64,000 nt of DNA from contig CAMFIE010000006.1 of the NCBI GenBank assembly GCA_945952315.1, positions 1-64,000 on the forward strand. Reading direction: 5' to 3'. Within the stretch, counting starts at the first letter, position 1. The number at the start of each line of letters is the position of its first letter. Positions 8,235 through 15,920 of the stretch are shown piece after piece. Both the position numbers and the translations under genes were made by a program. The notes under the pieces are model-generated. The model saw only the letters and a list, made by a program, of their open reading frames with translations. It was not told the origin of the DNA and made no database searches. The stretch is from an uncultured Rhizobium sp. Its GTDB lineage: Bacteria > Pseudomonadota > Alphaproteobacteria > Rhizobiales > Rhizobiaceae.

Positions 8235-8843
8235 TTATGCGATCAGGCCTTCGGCCTTCATGGCGGCGACCACCGAGGGGCGCGAGCGCATGCGCTCCAT
8301 ATAGGCAATCAGGTGCGGGAAGGCATCGAGCGAGATGCCCAGGCGTCCGCACCAGTTGGTCACGGTGAAGAGATAGGCATCGGCCACCGTGAAATCATTG
8401 CCGAGAATGAAGGGGCGGCCATCGGCCAGCAGGCTTTCGAGATAGGCCTGACGGCGGGCGATGATTTCCTTCTGCGCCGCCTTCGCCTCTTCGGTGGCGT
8501 TCGGATTGTAGAGCGGGCTGAAGGCCTTGTGGTAATCGGCGCCTATGAAGCCCAGCATCTCGTAAAGACGCGCGCGGGCAAGCGTGCCATTGGCGGGCAG
8601 GATGGCGGGCGCGAAATTGTCGCCGAGATATTGCAGGATCGCCGCATTCTGGGTGATCACGTCGCCGCTGTCGATCTGGAGCGCCGGAACCGAACCGTTC
8701 GGGTTGACCGTATAGTAATCGCGGCCATCTTCGGTTTCGTGGTTGCGGAGATTGACCTTGACGATCTCGTGGGCGATGCCGCCTTCGTGAAGCGCGATAT
8801 GGCAGGAGAGCGAGCAGGCGCCGGGGGAGAGATAGAGCTTCAT
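8235..8843 (-). CDS. gst: Glutathione S-transferase, beta-class-like
   Basis: 202-aa cytosolic GST that conjugates or reduces substrates with glutathione. The N-terminal thioredoxin-like domain starts MKLYLSPGACSLS, as in proteobacterial beta-class GstA, with the cysteine/serine G-site region, and contains NPNGSVPALQIDSGDVITQNAA (proline-containing glutathione-binding loop, about residues 49-70). The all-helical C-terminal domain has the N-capping box FTVADAYLF (about residues 155-163). ATG 8843 is chosen because AAGGTGG sits just upstream. A GTG three codons earlier is possible. Monocistronic with its own terminator. Confidence 0.9.
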   Translation of the reverse strand: MKLYLSPGACSLSCHIALHEGGIAHEIVKVNLRNHETEDGRDYYTVNPNGSVPALQIDSGDVITQNAAILQYLGDNFAPAILPANGTLARARLYEMLGFIGADYHKAFSPLYNPNATEEAKAAQKEIIARRQAYLESLLADGRPFILGNDFTVADAYLFTVTNWCGRLGISLDAFPHLIAYMERMRSRPSVVAAMKAEGLIA

Positions 8844-9047
8844 GGATGCCACCTTTCGGATACGTCAATTTTCGGGAGGCTCTTTCTAGCAGCTTGCCTG
8901 CGGCGGTAAACCGCAGGGTGGCAAAAATCGTCGGGCCTGCGCTCACATTTCGTTGAAGCGCGGCCATCATCCCGGCACAATTTTCCCGCAATGCACGGCG
9001 CACCGGGGGCCTTTGCCCCTTCTCCCGTTCTGCCGAAAGTCTGCCCG

Positions 9048-9845
9048 ATGCGCCTTCTTGCCGCTCTTTTTCTCTCAACGCTTGCCGCGCCCGCACTGGC
9101 CCGGCCGGTGGTGGAAACGCCCTGGGGCGTGCCGGATGCGGCGAAAAAGCCGGTAAAGGCGGTGCAGACCACGCTTTCGGGCCTGTCCGAGCCCCGGCTG
9201 AAGCTTGAGGCACAGCCCGGCGGGCCGCGCGTAGCGCTGACCTTCGATGCCTGTTCGGGCAAGACCGACGAGCGGATTTTCTCCACGCTGGTTTCAAACC
9301 GCATCCCGGCCACGATTTTCGCGACCGCCCGCTGGATCCGCCACAATCCGGAAACGGTGGCGGTGCTGAAGGCCAATCCAGACCTGTTTCAGGTGGAAAA
9401 TCATGGCGCCGAGCATATTCCCGCCGTTGACCGCCCGGGCTTCGTCTATGGCATTGCGACCGCCGGTTCGCCGCAGGCGGTTGCGGCGGAAGTGACGGAC
9501 GGGGCAGCCGCCATCACCGCCGCCGGTTTTCCGGCGCCCAAATGGTTTCGCGGCGCCACCGCCCGCTACAGCCTCAGCGCCGAAGCGGAAATTTCCAGAC
9601 TGGGCTTCCGCCTTGCGGGCTATTCGCTGAACGGCGACGATGGCGCGTCCGCCTCTGCCGCCACCGCCGAACACCGGATTTCGAAGGCAGGCGACGGCGC
9701 CGTCATCCTCTCCCACATCAACCAGCCCACCCATTCCGCCGGCGAAGGCGTGGTCCGCGGCATCCTCGCCCTCAAGGCCCGCGGCACGGTCTTCGTCCGC
9801 CTCTCCGACGCCACCGAAGTGGAAGGCGGCACGGCGGGGCGGTAA
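9048..9845 (+). CDS. Secreted polysaccharide deacetylase (NodB-like) family protein
   Basis: 265-aa protein with a cleavable signal peptide (MRLLAALFLSTLAAPALA) and a NodB-homology domain. The first motif is TFDACSG, a variant of TFDDG with the catalytic Asp position kept, and the zinc-type His motif is visible as ENHGAEH (about residue 120). FRGATARYS and a late ILSHIN resemble the later NodB motifs. It is likely periplasmic and acts on N-acetylated cell-surface glycan. The frame is open to an ATG at 8991, but the signal peptide begins at 9048, so that start is used. Substrate is unknown. Confidence 0.8.
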   Translation: MRLLAALFLSTLAAPALARPVVETPWGVPDAAKKPVKAVQTTLSGLSEPRLKLEAQPGGPRVALTFDACSGKTDERIFSTLVSNRIPATIFATARWIRHNPETVAVLKANPDLFQVENHGAEHIPAVDRPGFVYGIATAGSPQAVAAEVTDGAAAITAAGFPAPKWFRGATARYSLSAEAEISRLGFRLAGYSLNGDDGASASAATAEHRISKAGDGAVILSHINQPTHSAGEGVVRGILALKARGTVFVRLSDATEVEGGTAGR

Positions 9846-10158
9846 GGAGGCGGGGGGTAGCCGATCCTCATGCAAACGGCCCCCTCACCTGCCTGCCGGC
9901 ATCCTCTCCCCGCTGGGGAGAGGACCGATGAAGTTAGCCGCTCGCTCCGCATCAGACGTTGCTTTTGCCCGTAACGTCTCTATGCCCTCTTCTCCCCAGC
10001 GGGGAGAAGATGTCCGGTAGGACAGATGAGGGGGCCAAGGATAAAGTGCGAAGCGCCGTATCCCTCCCAATTCCCCACTGGCAAAGCCCGCGCCCTGCGC
10101 TACACTTGCAATCTTCTGATTCAACACGCAAACCGGCGGGGCCGGAGACAGGGTGGGC
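9846..10158. repeat. Repeat mosaic downstream of the deacetylase gene
   Basis: Non-coding. Contains one inverted pair of type 1 repeats: arms at about 9879-9926 (CCTCTCCCCGCTGGGGAGAG core) and about 9983-10034 (CTTCTCCCCAGCGGGGAGAA core). The linker GCGAAGCGCCGTAT follows at 10048-10061. The last 100 bases, before the antiporter gene, carry no repeat and probably hold its promoter. Confidence 0.8.
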
Positions 10159-11955
10159 ATGGCGGTTGCGAGTGATCTATCGACGTACAGCGATGCCATG
10201 GTGGTGCTGGCGATTGCCGGGGTGGTGGTTCCGCTCGTCCGGCGCATCGGGGTCAATCCCATTCTTGCCTTCATGGCGATCGGCGCGATGCTGGGGCCGC
10301 ATGCGCTGGGCGGGCTGATCGGCGAAATGCCGCTGGTGAAGTGGTTCGTGGTGGTGGATGTGCGCCGCGTGGAGGCAATCGCCGAGCTTGGCATCGTCTT
10401 CCTGCTGTTCCTGATCGGGCTGGAGCTTTCCTTTGCGCGTCTGATGACCATGCGCCGCCTCGTCTTCGGGCTGGGCACGGCGCAGATCGTGGTGTCGGGC
10501 GCGGCCCTTGCCGGGCTGATGAAGCTTGCGGGGGTGGAGACCTCAGCCGCCATCATTCTCGGCGCCTGTCTGGCGCTCTCCTCCACCGCCATCGTCATCG
10601 AGCTTCTGTCGGAAAAGGGCAAGATGACCACGGCGACCGGCCGCGTGAGCTTTTCCGTGCTGCTCGCGCAGGATATCGCGGTGATCCCGATCCTGCTGCT
10701 GATCGGCCTTCTTGCTGCCAATACGGGCGGTGCGCTTTCTGCCAATATCGGCAAGGCGCTGGTGCAGGCGGCCGCGGCGCTGTCGCTGATCACGCTGTTC
10801 GGCCGGGTCTTCATCCGCCCGCTGATGCGCATGGTGGCACAGTTGCGCTCGGCCGATGCCTTTCTCGCAACCGTGCTGTTCGTGGTGGTCGGCTCCGGCT
10901 TCATTGCGGCGCTGTTCAACATGTCCATGGCGCTCGGGGCCTTTGTCGGCGGGCTGCTCCTGGCCGAAACCGAATATCGCAAGGCGGTGGAAGCGCTGGT
11001 GGAGCCGTTCAAGGGCCTGCTGCTCGGCATGTTCTTCTTCACCGTCGGCATGGCGATCGATCCGACCATCCTCGTCACCTCGCCCGGCCTGCTGATCGCG
11101 CTGATGGCGGTGATCCTCGTGGCAAAGACGCTGGTGACGACGCTGCTTTCCCGCAGCTTCGGCATCAACGGACCATCGAGCCTCGAAGCCGCGCTGCTGC
11201 TTGCGCCGGGCGGCGAGTTCGCCTTTGTCGGCATTGGCGCGGCGGCAACCGCCGGGCTGATCGCGCCGGAGCTTTCCCGGCTGGCGCTGACGGCCGTTGC
11301 GCTGACCATGGCGGTTCTGCCCGCCCTTGGCGCAATCGGCCACCGGATCGCCGCCCTTGCCGCCAGCCGCAGGAAGGAAGGGGCAGAGCCGCCCGAGCCG
11401 CCGCCGCAGATGCGGGGCCATGCCATCGTCATCGGCCATGGCCGCGTCGGCAAGGTGGTGACGGGTCTGCTTGCCCGTCACGACATCCCCTTCCTCGCGG
11501 TGGAAGGCAATGCGGGCGAGCTTGCCCGCGACCGGCGCGCGGGCCACGAGGTCTATTTCGGCGATGCCACCAATCCGGTCTTCCTGCAGGCCTGCGCGGT
11601 GGAGGAGGCAAGCGCGGTGATCATCACCACCGGCACGCGCGGCACGGTGGACCGGGTGATCGAGATCGTGCGGGCGCTCAACCCCGCCATTCCGGTCATC
11701 GCCCGCGCCACGGATGCCGCCCATGCCCGCCATCTCTACAAGCTTGGCGTGACCGATGCCGTGCCGGAAACCATCGAGGCGAGCCTGCATCTTTCCGAGG
11801 CCAGCCTTGTCGAACTCGGCGTCCCCATGGGCCTCGTCATCGCCTCCATCCACGAAAGGCGCGACGAATTCCGCAGCGAGCTGCGCGAAAGCAGCGGCGG
11901 CCGCCCGATGCCCGGCGACCGGGCCCGCGCGCGGCGGGAAGGAAGCAGTGAGTAG
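10159..11955 (+). CDS. CPA2-family monovalent cation/H+ antiporter with C-terminal TrkA-N domain
   Basis: 598-aa KefB/YbaL-like protein. About residues 1-400 form a 12-13-helix Na+/H+-exchanger domain with FLLFLIGLELSF, ALSSTAIVIELL and LLLAPGGEFAFVGIG. About residues 415-530 form a Rossmann RCK/TrkA-N domain beginning HAIVIGHGRVGKVV, which in relatives gates K+ efflux in response to nucleotides. A short Arg-rich tail follows. ATG 10159 and a GTG two codons upstream both have GGAG/GGGTGG in range. It is located between two repeat mosaics, so it is probably monocistronic. The exact ion cannot be read from sequence. Confidence 0.88.
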   Translation: MAVASDLSTYSDAMVVLAIAGVVVPLVRRIGVNPILAFMAIGAMLGPHALGGLIGEMPLVKWFVVVDVRRVEAIAELGIVFLLFLIGLELSFARLMTMRRLVFGLGTAQIVVSGAALAGLMKLAGVETSAAIILGACLALSSTAIVIELLSEKGKMTTATGRVSFSVLLAQDIAVIPILLLIGLLAANTGGALSANIGKALVQAAAALSLITLFGRVFIRPLMRMVAQLRSADAFLATVLFVVVGSGFIAALFNMSMALGAFVGGLLLAETEYRKAVEALVEPFKGLLLGMFFFTVGMAIDPTILVTSPGLLIALMAVILVAKTLVTTLLSRSFGINGPSSLEAALLLAPGGEFAFVGIGAAATAGLIAPELSRLALTAVALTMAVLPALGAIGHRIAALAASRRKEGAEPPEPPPQMRGHAIVIGHGRVGKVVTGLLARHDIPFLAVEGNAGELARDRRAGHEVYFGDATNPVFLQACAVEEASAVIITTGTRGTVDRVIEIVRALNPAIPVIARATDAAHARHLYKLGVTDAVPETIEASLHLSEASLVELGVPMGLVIASIHERRDEFRSELRESSGGRPMPGDRARARREGSSE

Positions 11956-12561
11956 TATATTTGTTTGGCGGCAGTTTTTTCCGGAATTTCTTTAAACAAG
12001 CCGCCGTCATCCTCGGGCTGATCCCGAGGATCTGCCATCAGACACCTCAAACACTGGCGTCCAGACTGTCGAAACGACAGTAGATCCTCGGGACAAGCCC
12101 GAGGATGACGGTGGAGAGGATTGCTCGTCCTGTTCCAGACCTCCACCCCTTGCTTTTATTGGACCCCCACCGCTTGCTTTTATTGGACCCCCACCCCTTG
12201 CTTTTATTGGACCCCCACCCCTGCCCCTCCCCACAAGGGGGAGGGAGAAGGTCGAGGATGCCGATACCCCATTGGCTTCAAAAAGCGGCACATGCGGCGT
12301 GAATTCCCCTCCCCCTTGTGGGGAGGGGTTAGGGGTGGGGGTCGCAAGAATTAGAGTGCGAAGCGCCGTATCTGCCGCCTTGCCCCCTCATCCGCCCTAT
12401 CGGGCACCTTCTCCCCGCTGGGTAGAAGGGGGCATCGACACCTTTTGCACGAAAAACGGTTGATGTTGAGCGAGCGGCCGGCTCCATCCCGCCTCTCCCC
12501 TCGGGGAGAGGATGCCGGCAGGCAGGTGAGGGGGAGCGTTCTGCACATCAGAGCCGCCCGA
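11956..12561. repeat. Large repeat mosaic between the antiporter and the DksA-like gene
   Basis: Non-coding. Type 3 palindrome pair (CATCCTCGGGCT...) at 12003-12033 and 12083-12117. Then three tandem copies of a 24-bp unit at 12149-12220, each containing TGCTTTTATTGGACCCCCAC. Type 2 arms lie at about 12208-12260 and inverted at 12306-12345. The linker GCGAAGCGCCGTAT is at 12358-12371. Type 1 arms are at about 12382-12435 and 12494-12535. The module order matches the mosaic at 44.6-45.0 kb. Confidence 0.85.
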
Positions 12562-12888
12562 TCACCCCCCGATGCATTCCTGGCAGAGGGCGGCGTGGGG
12601 GACGGCTTCGAGGCGGGCGGGGGCGATTTTCTGGCCGCATTTGGGGCAGGTGCCGAAAGTGCCGGCCTTGATGCGGGAGATGGCGGCGTCGATGGCGCGC
12701 AGCTCGTCCTGACCGGCCTTGCCGAGGCCTTCCAGCACCTCGTCATTTTCCACCTCGATGGCATGGTCTTCCACATCCTGGTCATGCGGCTGCTCGAGAT
12801 CGCTCTCGATGCGGTTGAGGCGGGCGTCGAGCTCGCGCTTGCGGGTGAGAAGGCGCTGTTCGAAACGGGCGATATTCATGTCTGTCAT
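12562..12888 (-). CDS. DksA/TraR-type C4 zinc-finger protein
   Basis: About 108 aa with an acidic helical region and a C-terminal four-cysteine zinc finger (CPKCGQKI ... ALCQECIGG), the hallmark of the DksA/TraR family. It is shorter than true DksA (about 140-150 aa) and closer to small RNA-polymerase-associated TraR-like proteins. ATGs at 12894, 12888 and 12879 are all in frame, and 12888 is a compromise. It lies about 30 bases downstream of the universal-stress gene on the same strand, so the two are probably cotranscribed from a promoter with an FNR/FixK-like box. A stress or low-oxygen role is inference. Confidence 0.82.
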   Translation of the reverse strand: MTDMNIARFEQRLLTRKRELDARLNRIESDLEQPHDQDVEDHAIEVENDEVLEGLGKAGQDELRAIDAAISRIKAGTFGTCPKCGQKIAPARLEAVPHAALCQECIGG

Positions 12889-12918
12889 CCTCATGGTCGG
12901 GAAAGGCGGGCCGTGACC

Positions 12919-13329
12919 TTACCGGTCGACCAGCACCGCGCAGGTGGCATGGCGCACGACGCGATCTGCCGTGGAGCCGATGAAATAGTTGGAAAGGTCG
13001 GGCCGGTGCGACGCGATAATCACCAGGGCTGCGGAATGTTCCGAGGCGGCGGCGAGGATTTCGCGGGCGGGCGCGCCGCTGCGCACCTCCACCCGTGCCT
13101 CCACGCCGCAGCGATCCTTGAGCGCGGTCAGCTTCTCGCGCGCATCCTTCAGCGCCGTCTCGATAAGCCCGACCGGCAGGTCGATGGCGAGATAGCCGGG
13201 CAGGTCCTCCACCACATTGAGGAGGATCACCTGACCATCCGCATCCCTCAATGCCGCCGCCATGGTCAGGATGCGCGCGCCGCGCTCCAGCTGGTCGAGA
13301 TCGACCGGCACGATGATCTTCTTGTACAT
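12919..13329 (-). CDS. Universal stress protein (UspA family)
   Basis: 136-aa single-domain Usp protein. It begins MYKKIIVPVDLDQ with the conserved Asp of strand 1. The C-terminal part shows SEHSAALVIIASHRP and the GSTADRVVRHATCAVLV nucleotide-binding signature (about residues 118-134). The usual G-x2-G half of that loop is replaced by SHRPDLSNYF, so ATP binding is uncertain. ATG 13329 follows a GGAGGAGG stretch. The upstream extension in the same frame has no Usp similarity. First gene of a two-gene unit with the DksA-like protein. Confidence 0.9.
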   Translation of the reverse strand: MYKKIIVPVDLDQLERGARILTMAAALRDADGQVILLNVVEDLPGYLAIDLPVGLIETALKDAREKLTALKDRCGVEARVEVRSGAPAREILAAASEHSAALVIIASHRPDLSNYFIGSTADRVVRHATCAVLVDR

Positions 13330-13412
13330 TTCCGGCCTCCTCCGGCTGGCTTGATGACGGGAAAGATGCCTTTCCCCACAACCAAGCCTCTGCCAAAGCC
13401 CCTGCCCCCGCA

Positions 13413-13426
13413 TTGATCAGGATCAA
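13413..13426 (-). promoter_or_regulatory. FNR/FixK-type operator upstream of the usp-dksA-like unit
   Basis: TTGATCAGGATCAA is a perfect TTGAT-N4-ATCAA palindrome, the consensus of FNR/FixK-type oxygen-responsive regulators. It is 84-97 bases upstream of the usp start, a fitting distance for activation. The divergent VOC gene starts 124 bases to the other side and could also respond. Confidence 0.7.
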
Positions 13427-13549
13427 GAAATGGGGCGGAAGCGCCGGTGATCGTTCACTCCACGTTGACGTAACGTCGCCTTGATGCGCTCTTTATTTAA
13501 CAATGAAAGCGTCCTATCTCAGGGGCAACGAAAGAGGAGTTTTTCCGCC

Positions 13550-14416
13550 ATGTCCGCCCAGCCCACCTCCGACTTTGCCTTCAACCGCCCGGCGCATGTG
13601 GGCAAGACCACGCTTTCGGTCCGCGACCTGCCGCTGGTCTCAGCCTATTACCGGGATCTGATCGGGCTTCAGGTGCTGGAGCAATCGGCAAGCGGGGCAG
13701 TGCTTGGCGCGGGCGGCAAGCCGCTGCTGACGCTTCAGACGGCCAGTGACGTGCGCCCGGCCCCGCGGCAGGCATCCGGCCTTTTCCACACCGCCTTCCT
13801 GATGCCGGACCGGGCCGCGCTGGGCCGCTGGCTGGTGCATGCCGCCCATTCCGGCGTGCGGCTCGACGGCGCGGCCGATCACCTCGTTTCGGAGGCGATC
13901 TATCTGTCCGATCCGGAAGGAAACGGCATCGAAATCTATGCCGACCGGCCGCAGAAGGACTGGACCTATGCCGCCGATGGCAAGGTGGCGATGGACACGC
14001 TGCCCTTTGACCTGCAGGCGCTCTACAACGAAACGCCGAAGGCCGCCTGGGGCGGCATGGAGGATCAGGTGGCGATCGGCCATCTGCACCTGAAGGTCGG
14101 CGCGCTGCCGGAGGCCGACCGCTTCTTCGAGGATGTGCTGGGGCTGAAGCTGATGTGCACCTATCCGGGGGCGAGCTTCTACGCGACCGGCGATTACCAC
14201 CACCATGTGGCCGCCAATATCTGGGCAAGCCGGGGCGCGGGCAAGCGCGAGGCGGGCTTTTCCGGGCTTTCGCGCTACAGCCTGCATTTCAACGACCGCG
14301 CCGCCTTTGACCGGGTGAACGCGACGCTCGACCGCCTGGAGATTGCCACCCGCCGCAGCGCCGAGGGCACGGTCTTTACCGACCCCTGGGGCATGCAGGT
14401 GACCATCACCGGTTGA
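13550..14416 (+). CDS. VOC-family protein, catechol-2,3-dioxygenase (CatE)-like
   Basis: 288 aa made of two vicinal-oxygen-chelate (glyoxalase/dioxygenase) halves. The first has TLSVRDLPLVSAYYRDLIGL (about residues 21-40), HTAFLMPDRAALGRWL and a metal-type Glu in GNGIEIYADRP (about residue 130). The second has IGHLHLKVGALPEADRFFEDVLGL and a terminal FTDPWGMQVTIT. The arrangement matches B. subtilis CatE/YfiE-like extradiol dioxygenases. ATG 13550 has AGAGGAG upstream. The longer frame from 13481 lacks similarity and is not used. A terminator follows 66 bases after the stop. Substrate is not known. Confidence 0.85.
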   Translation: MSAQPTSDFAFNRPAHVGKTTLSVRDLPLVSAYYRDLIGLQVLEQSASGAVLGAGGKPLLTLQTASDVRPAPRQASGLFHTAFLMPDRAALGRWLVHAAHSGVRLDGAADHLVSEAIYLSDPEGNGIEIYADRPQKDWTYAADGKVAMDTLPFDLQALYNETPKAAWGGMEDQVAIGHLHLKVGALPEADRFFEDVLGLKLMCTYPGASFYATGDYHHHVAANIWASRGAGKREAGFSGLSRYSLHFNDRAAFDRVNATLDRLEIATRRSAEGTVFTDPWGMQVTITG

Positions 14417-14482
14417 ATGGTCCGGCATGAAAAGGGGTGTGGACAGGCCGCGCCGCTTTAACGGAAAATTTACCACTTGTGC

Positions 14483-14522
14483 AAACCGGGCGGAAAGGAC
14501 TGGCCTTTCGCCCGGTTTTTTG
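14483..14522 (+). terminator. Intrinsic terminator of the VOC gene
   Basis: Stem AACCGGGCG with AAAGG against CCTTTCGCCCGGTT, followed by seven T. The hairpin is GC-rich and long, so it is a confident call. Confidence 0.9.
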
Positions 14523-14644
14523 TTGAAAATTTTATAAAATGCGGTTACGGTTTTTACACCACTTGGACTTGTCATGAAAAGACGGGGCGCGAAATTGGCG
14601 CCGGTGGAATGACCCCCGTTAGACATCCCAGTATCGAGTTCAGC

Positions 14645-14878
14645 ATGTCGAACAACCGGATCAATCCCGCCGCATGGGCCGCGCTTGACACGTTTCGCGC
14701 GGCTGAGACCACCTTCGAATGCCGCCGCACCAGCCGCAGCCATCACAAGCGCTTCGATTATGATCTGGCGAGCGAACGCTCGCGGATCAAGGCGCTGCGG
14801 GACGAGCAGACGCTGTGCATTCTGGCGCTTTCCGCGCAGAACCAGCAGGCCGCAACCATTCTCTCGCTGTTCCGCTGA
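14645..14878 (+). CDS. Small hypothetical protein
   Basis: A 77-aa ORF beginning MSNNRINPAAWAALDTFR, rich in Arg, Ala and Ser, with no recognised domain, signal peptide or membrane helix. A frame extension back to 14477 crosses the VOC terminator, so the internal ATG 14645 is preferred even though its ribosome site is weak. G/C third-position bias matches neighbouring genes, which favours real coding. A hairpin without a T run (about 14888-14918) lies between it and the convergent SRPBCC gene. Function unknown. Confidence 0.5.
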   Translation: MSNNRINPAAWAALDTFRAAETTFECRRTSRSHHKRFDYDLASERSRIKALRDEQTLCILALSAQNQQAATILSLFR

Positions 14879-14926
14879 CCACAGGGCGGAAGGCGGGAGG
14901 GGTTTCCCACCCCCGCCAGCGCGTTT

Positions 14927-15406
14927 TCACATCAGCTCCGACTTGATCAGCGCGACCATCTGGTCGAGCGCGGCGCCCCAGCCCTGCTCGAAGCCCATCT
15001 TTTCATGGGTCTCGCGATCCTTCGCCGTCTTGTGCATGGCGCGGGCATAGTAATTCGTGCCGCCTTCGGCATCGGCAAAGGTGACGAGGCCGGTGAAGAA
15101 GCCGGTTTCGCGCGGGCGGAAACCGGGGCCAAGCGTATCGGTCCAGACCAGACGGGTATTGGTCTCCAGATCGAGGAAGCAGCCCTCGTTCGGCATGTCC
15201 TGCCCTTCCGGGCCGCGCATGCGGCTGAAGAAGCGGCCGCCGGGGCGAAGATCGACGATGGCCTCGGAGACATACCAGGGCTTGGGGCAGAACCATTTGA
15301 CCAGCAGTTCCGGCTCGGTCCAGCAACGCCACATCAGCTGGCGCGGCACGGGCACGAAGCGCCTGAACTCCACATCGAATTCCGGATTGAATGCTGTTTC
15401 AGCCAT
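14927..15406 (-). CDS. SRPBCC (AHSA1-like) domain protein
   Basis: 159-aa START/Bet v1-like protein. Typical AHSA1 features are the N-terminal RRFVPVPRQLMWRCWTEPE, WFCPKPWYVSEAIVDLRPGG and the C-terminal helix HEKMGFEQGWGAALDQMVAL. Such proteins bind hydrophobic ligands and are very often encoded with ArsR-type regulators, as here: the start codon overlaps the 3' end of the arsR-like gene by eight bases, so translation is coupled. ATG 15406 follows AGGAGAAAG. The ligand is unknown. Confidence 0.9.
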   Translation of the reverse strand: MAETAFNPEFDVEFRRFVPVPRQLMWRCWTEPELLVKWFCPKPWYVSEAIVDLRPGGRFFSRMRGPEGQDMPNEGCFLDLETNTRLVWTDTLGPGFRPRETGFFTGLVTFADAEGGTNYYARAMHKTAKDRETHEKMGFEQGWGAALDQMVALIKSELM

Positions 15407-15755
15407 CGGCTTTCTCCTCTCGTTGTTGCTTGTAGAGCGCGACGGCAAAGGCATCGAGCGCATCAAGCCGCTGTTCCCACATCTGTTTCTGGCGCAGGAG
15501 CCAGTCTTCGGTGATTTTCAGGGCCTCCGGCTCCAGCCGGCAGAGCCGCACCCGCCCCTGCTTCCGGGTCTCGATCAACCCGCTCTCCTCCAGCACTTTC
15601 ACATGCTTCAGAAGCGTGGGCTTGGCCATGGCAAAGGGCTGCGTGACGGCGGAAAAGCTTGCCTCGCCCAGCGCCAGCCGCTCGACGATCGCCCGGCGGG
15701 TGGGATCGGCAAGGGCATGAAACACAAGATCAAGGCGGCCCGGATGCATGGTCAT
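15399..15755 (-). CDS. ArsR-family winged-helix regulator
   Basis: 118-aa regulator. The helix-turn-helix core reads FHALADPTRRAIVERLALGE, SAVTQPFAMAKPTLLKHVKVLEESGLI and a wing with RKQGRVRLCRL. It lacks the ELCVCDL metal-binding motif of metal-sensing ArsR members, so it belongs to the SRPBCC-linked subgroup with unknown signal. Start chosen at ATG 15755; a second ATG lies two codons downstream and the frame opens slightly earlier. It probably represses its own promoter and the downstream SRPBCC gene. Confidence 0.9.
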   Translation of the reverse strand: MTMHPGRLDLVFHALADPTRRAIVERLALGEASFSAVTQPFAMAKPTLLKHVKVLEESGLIETRKQGRVRLCRLEPEALKITEDWLLRQKQMWEQRLDALDAFAVALYKQQREEKADG

Positions 15756-15920
15756 GCGGGCATTAGAACCGTCTTGCACAGCGCTGTCAAGAAACAGTTA
15801 GTCGATCAGCTAACCAAAATTTCCGGGTTTGACCGGAACGGACTAGTCCAATTGCGGATGTGGACTTTATTCCTTTCTGAGGTGAAACTTCACCCCGGGG
15901 ACCGGTAGAGGGAGAAAGGC

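Noticed and set aside
14888-14918. Hairpin between the small ORF and the SRPBCC gene as terminator
   Set aside because: Strong stem, but no T run on either strand, so it is not listed as a terminator.
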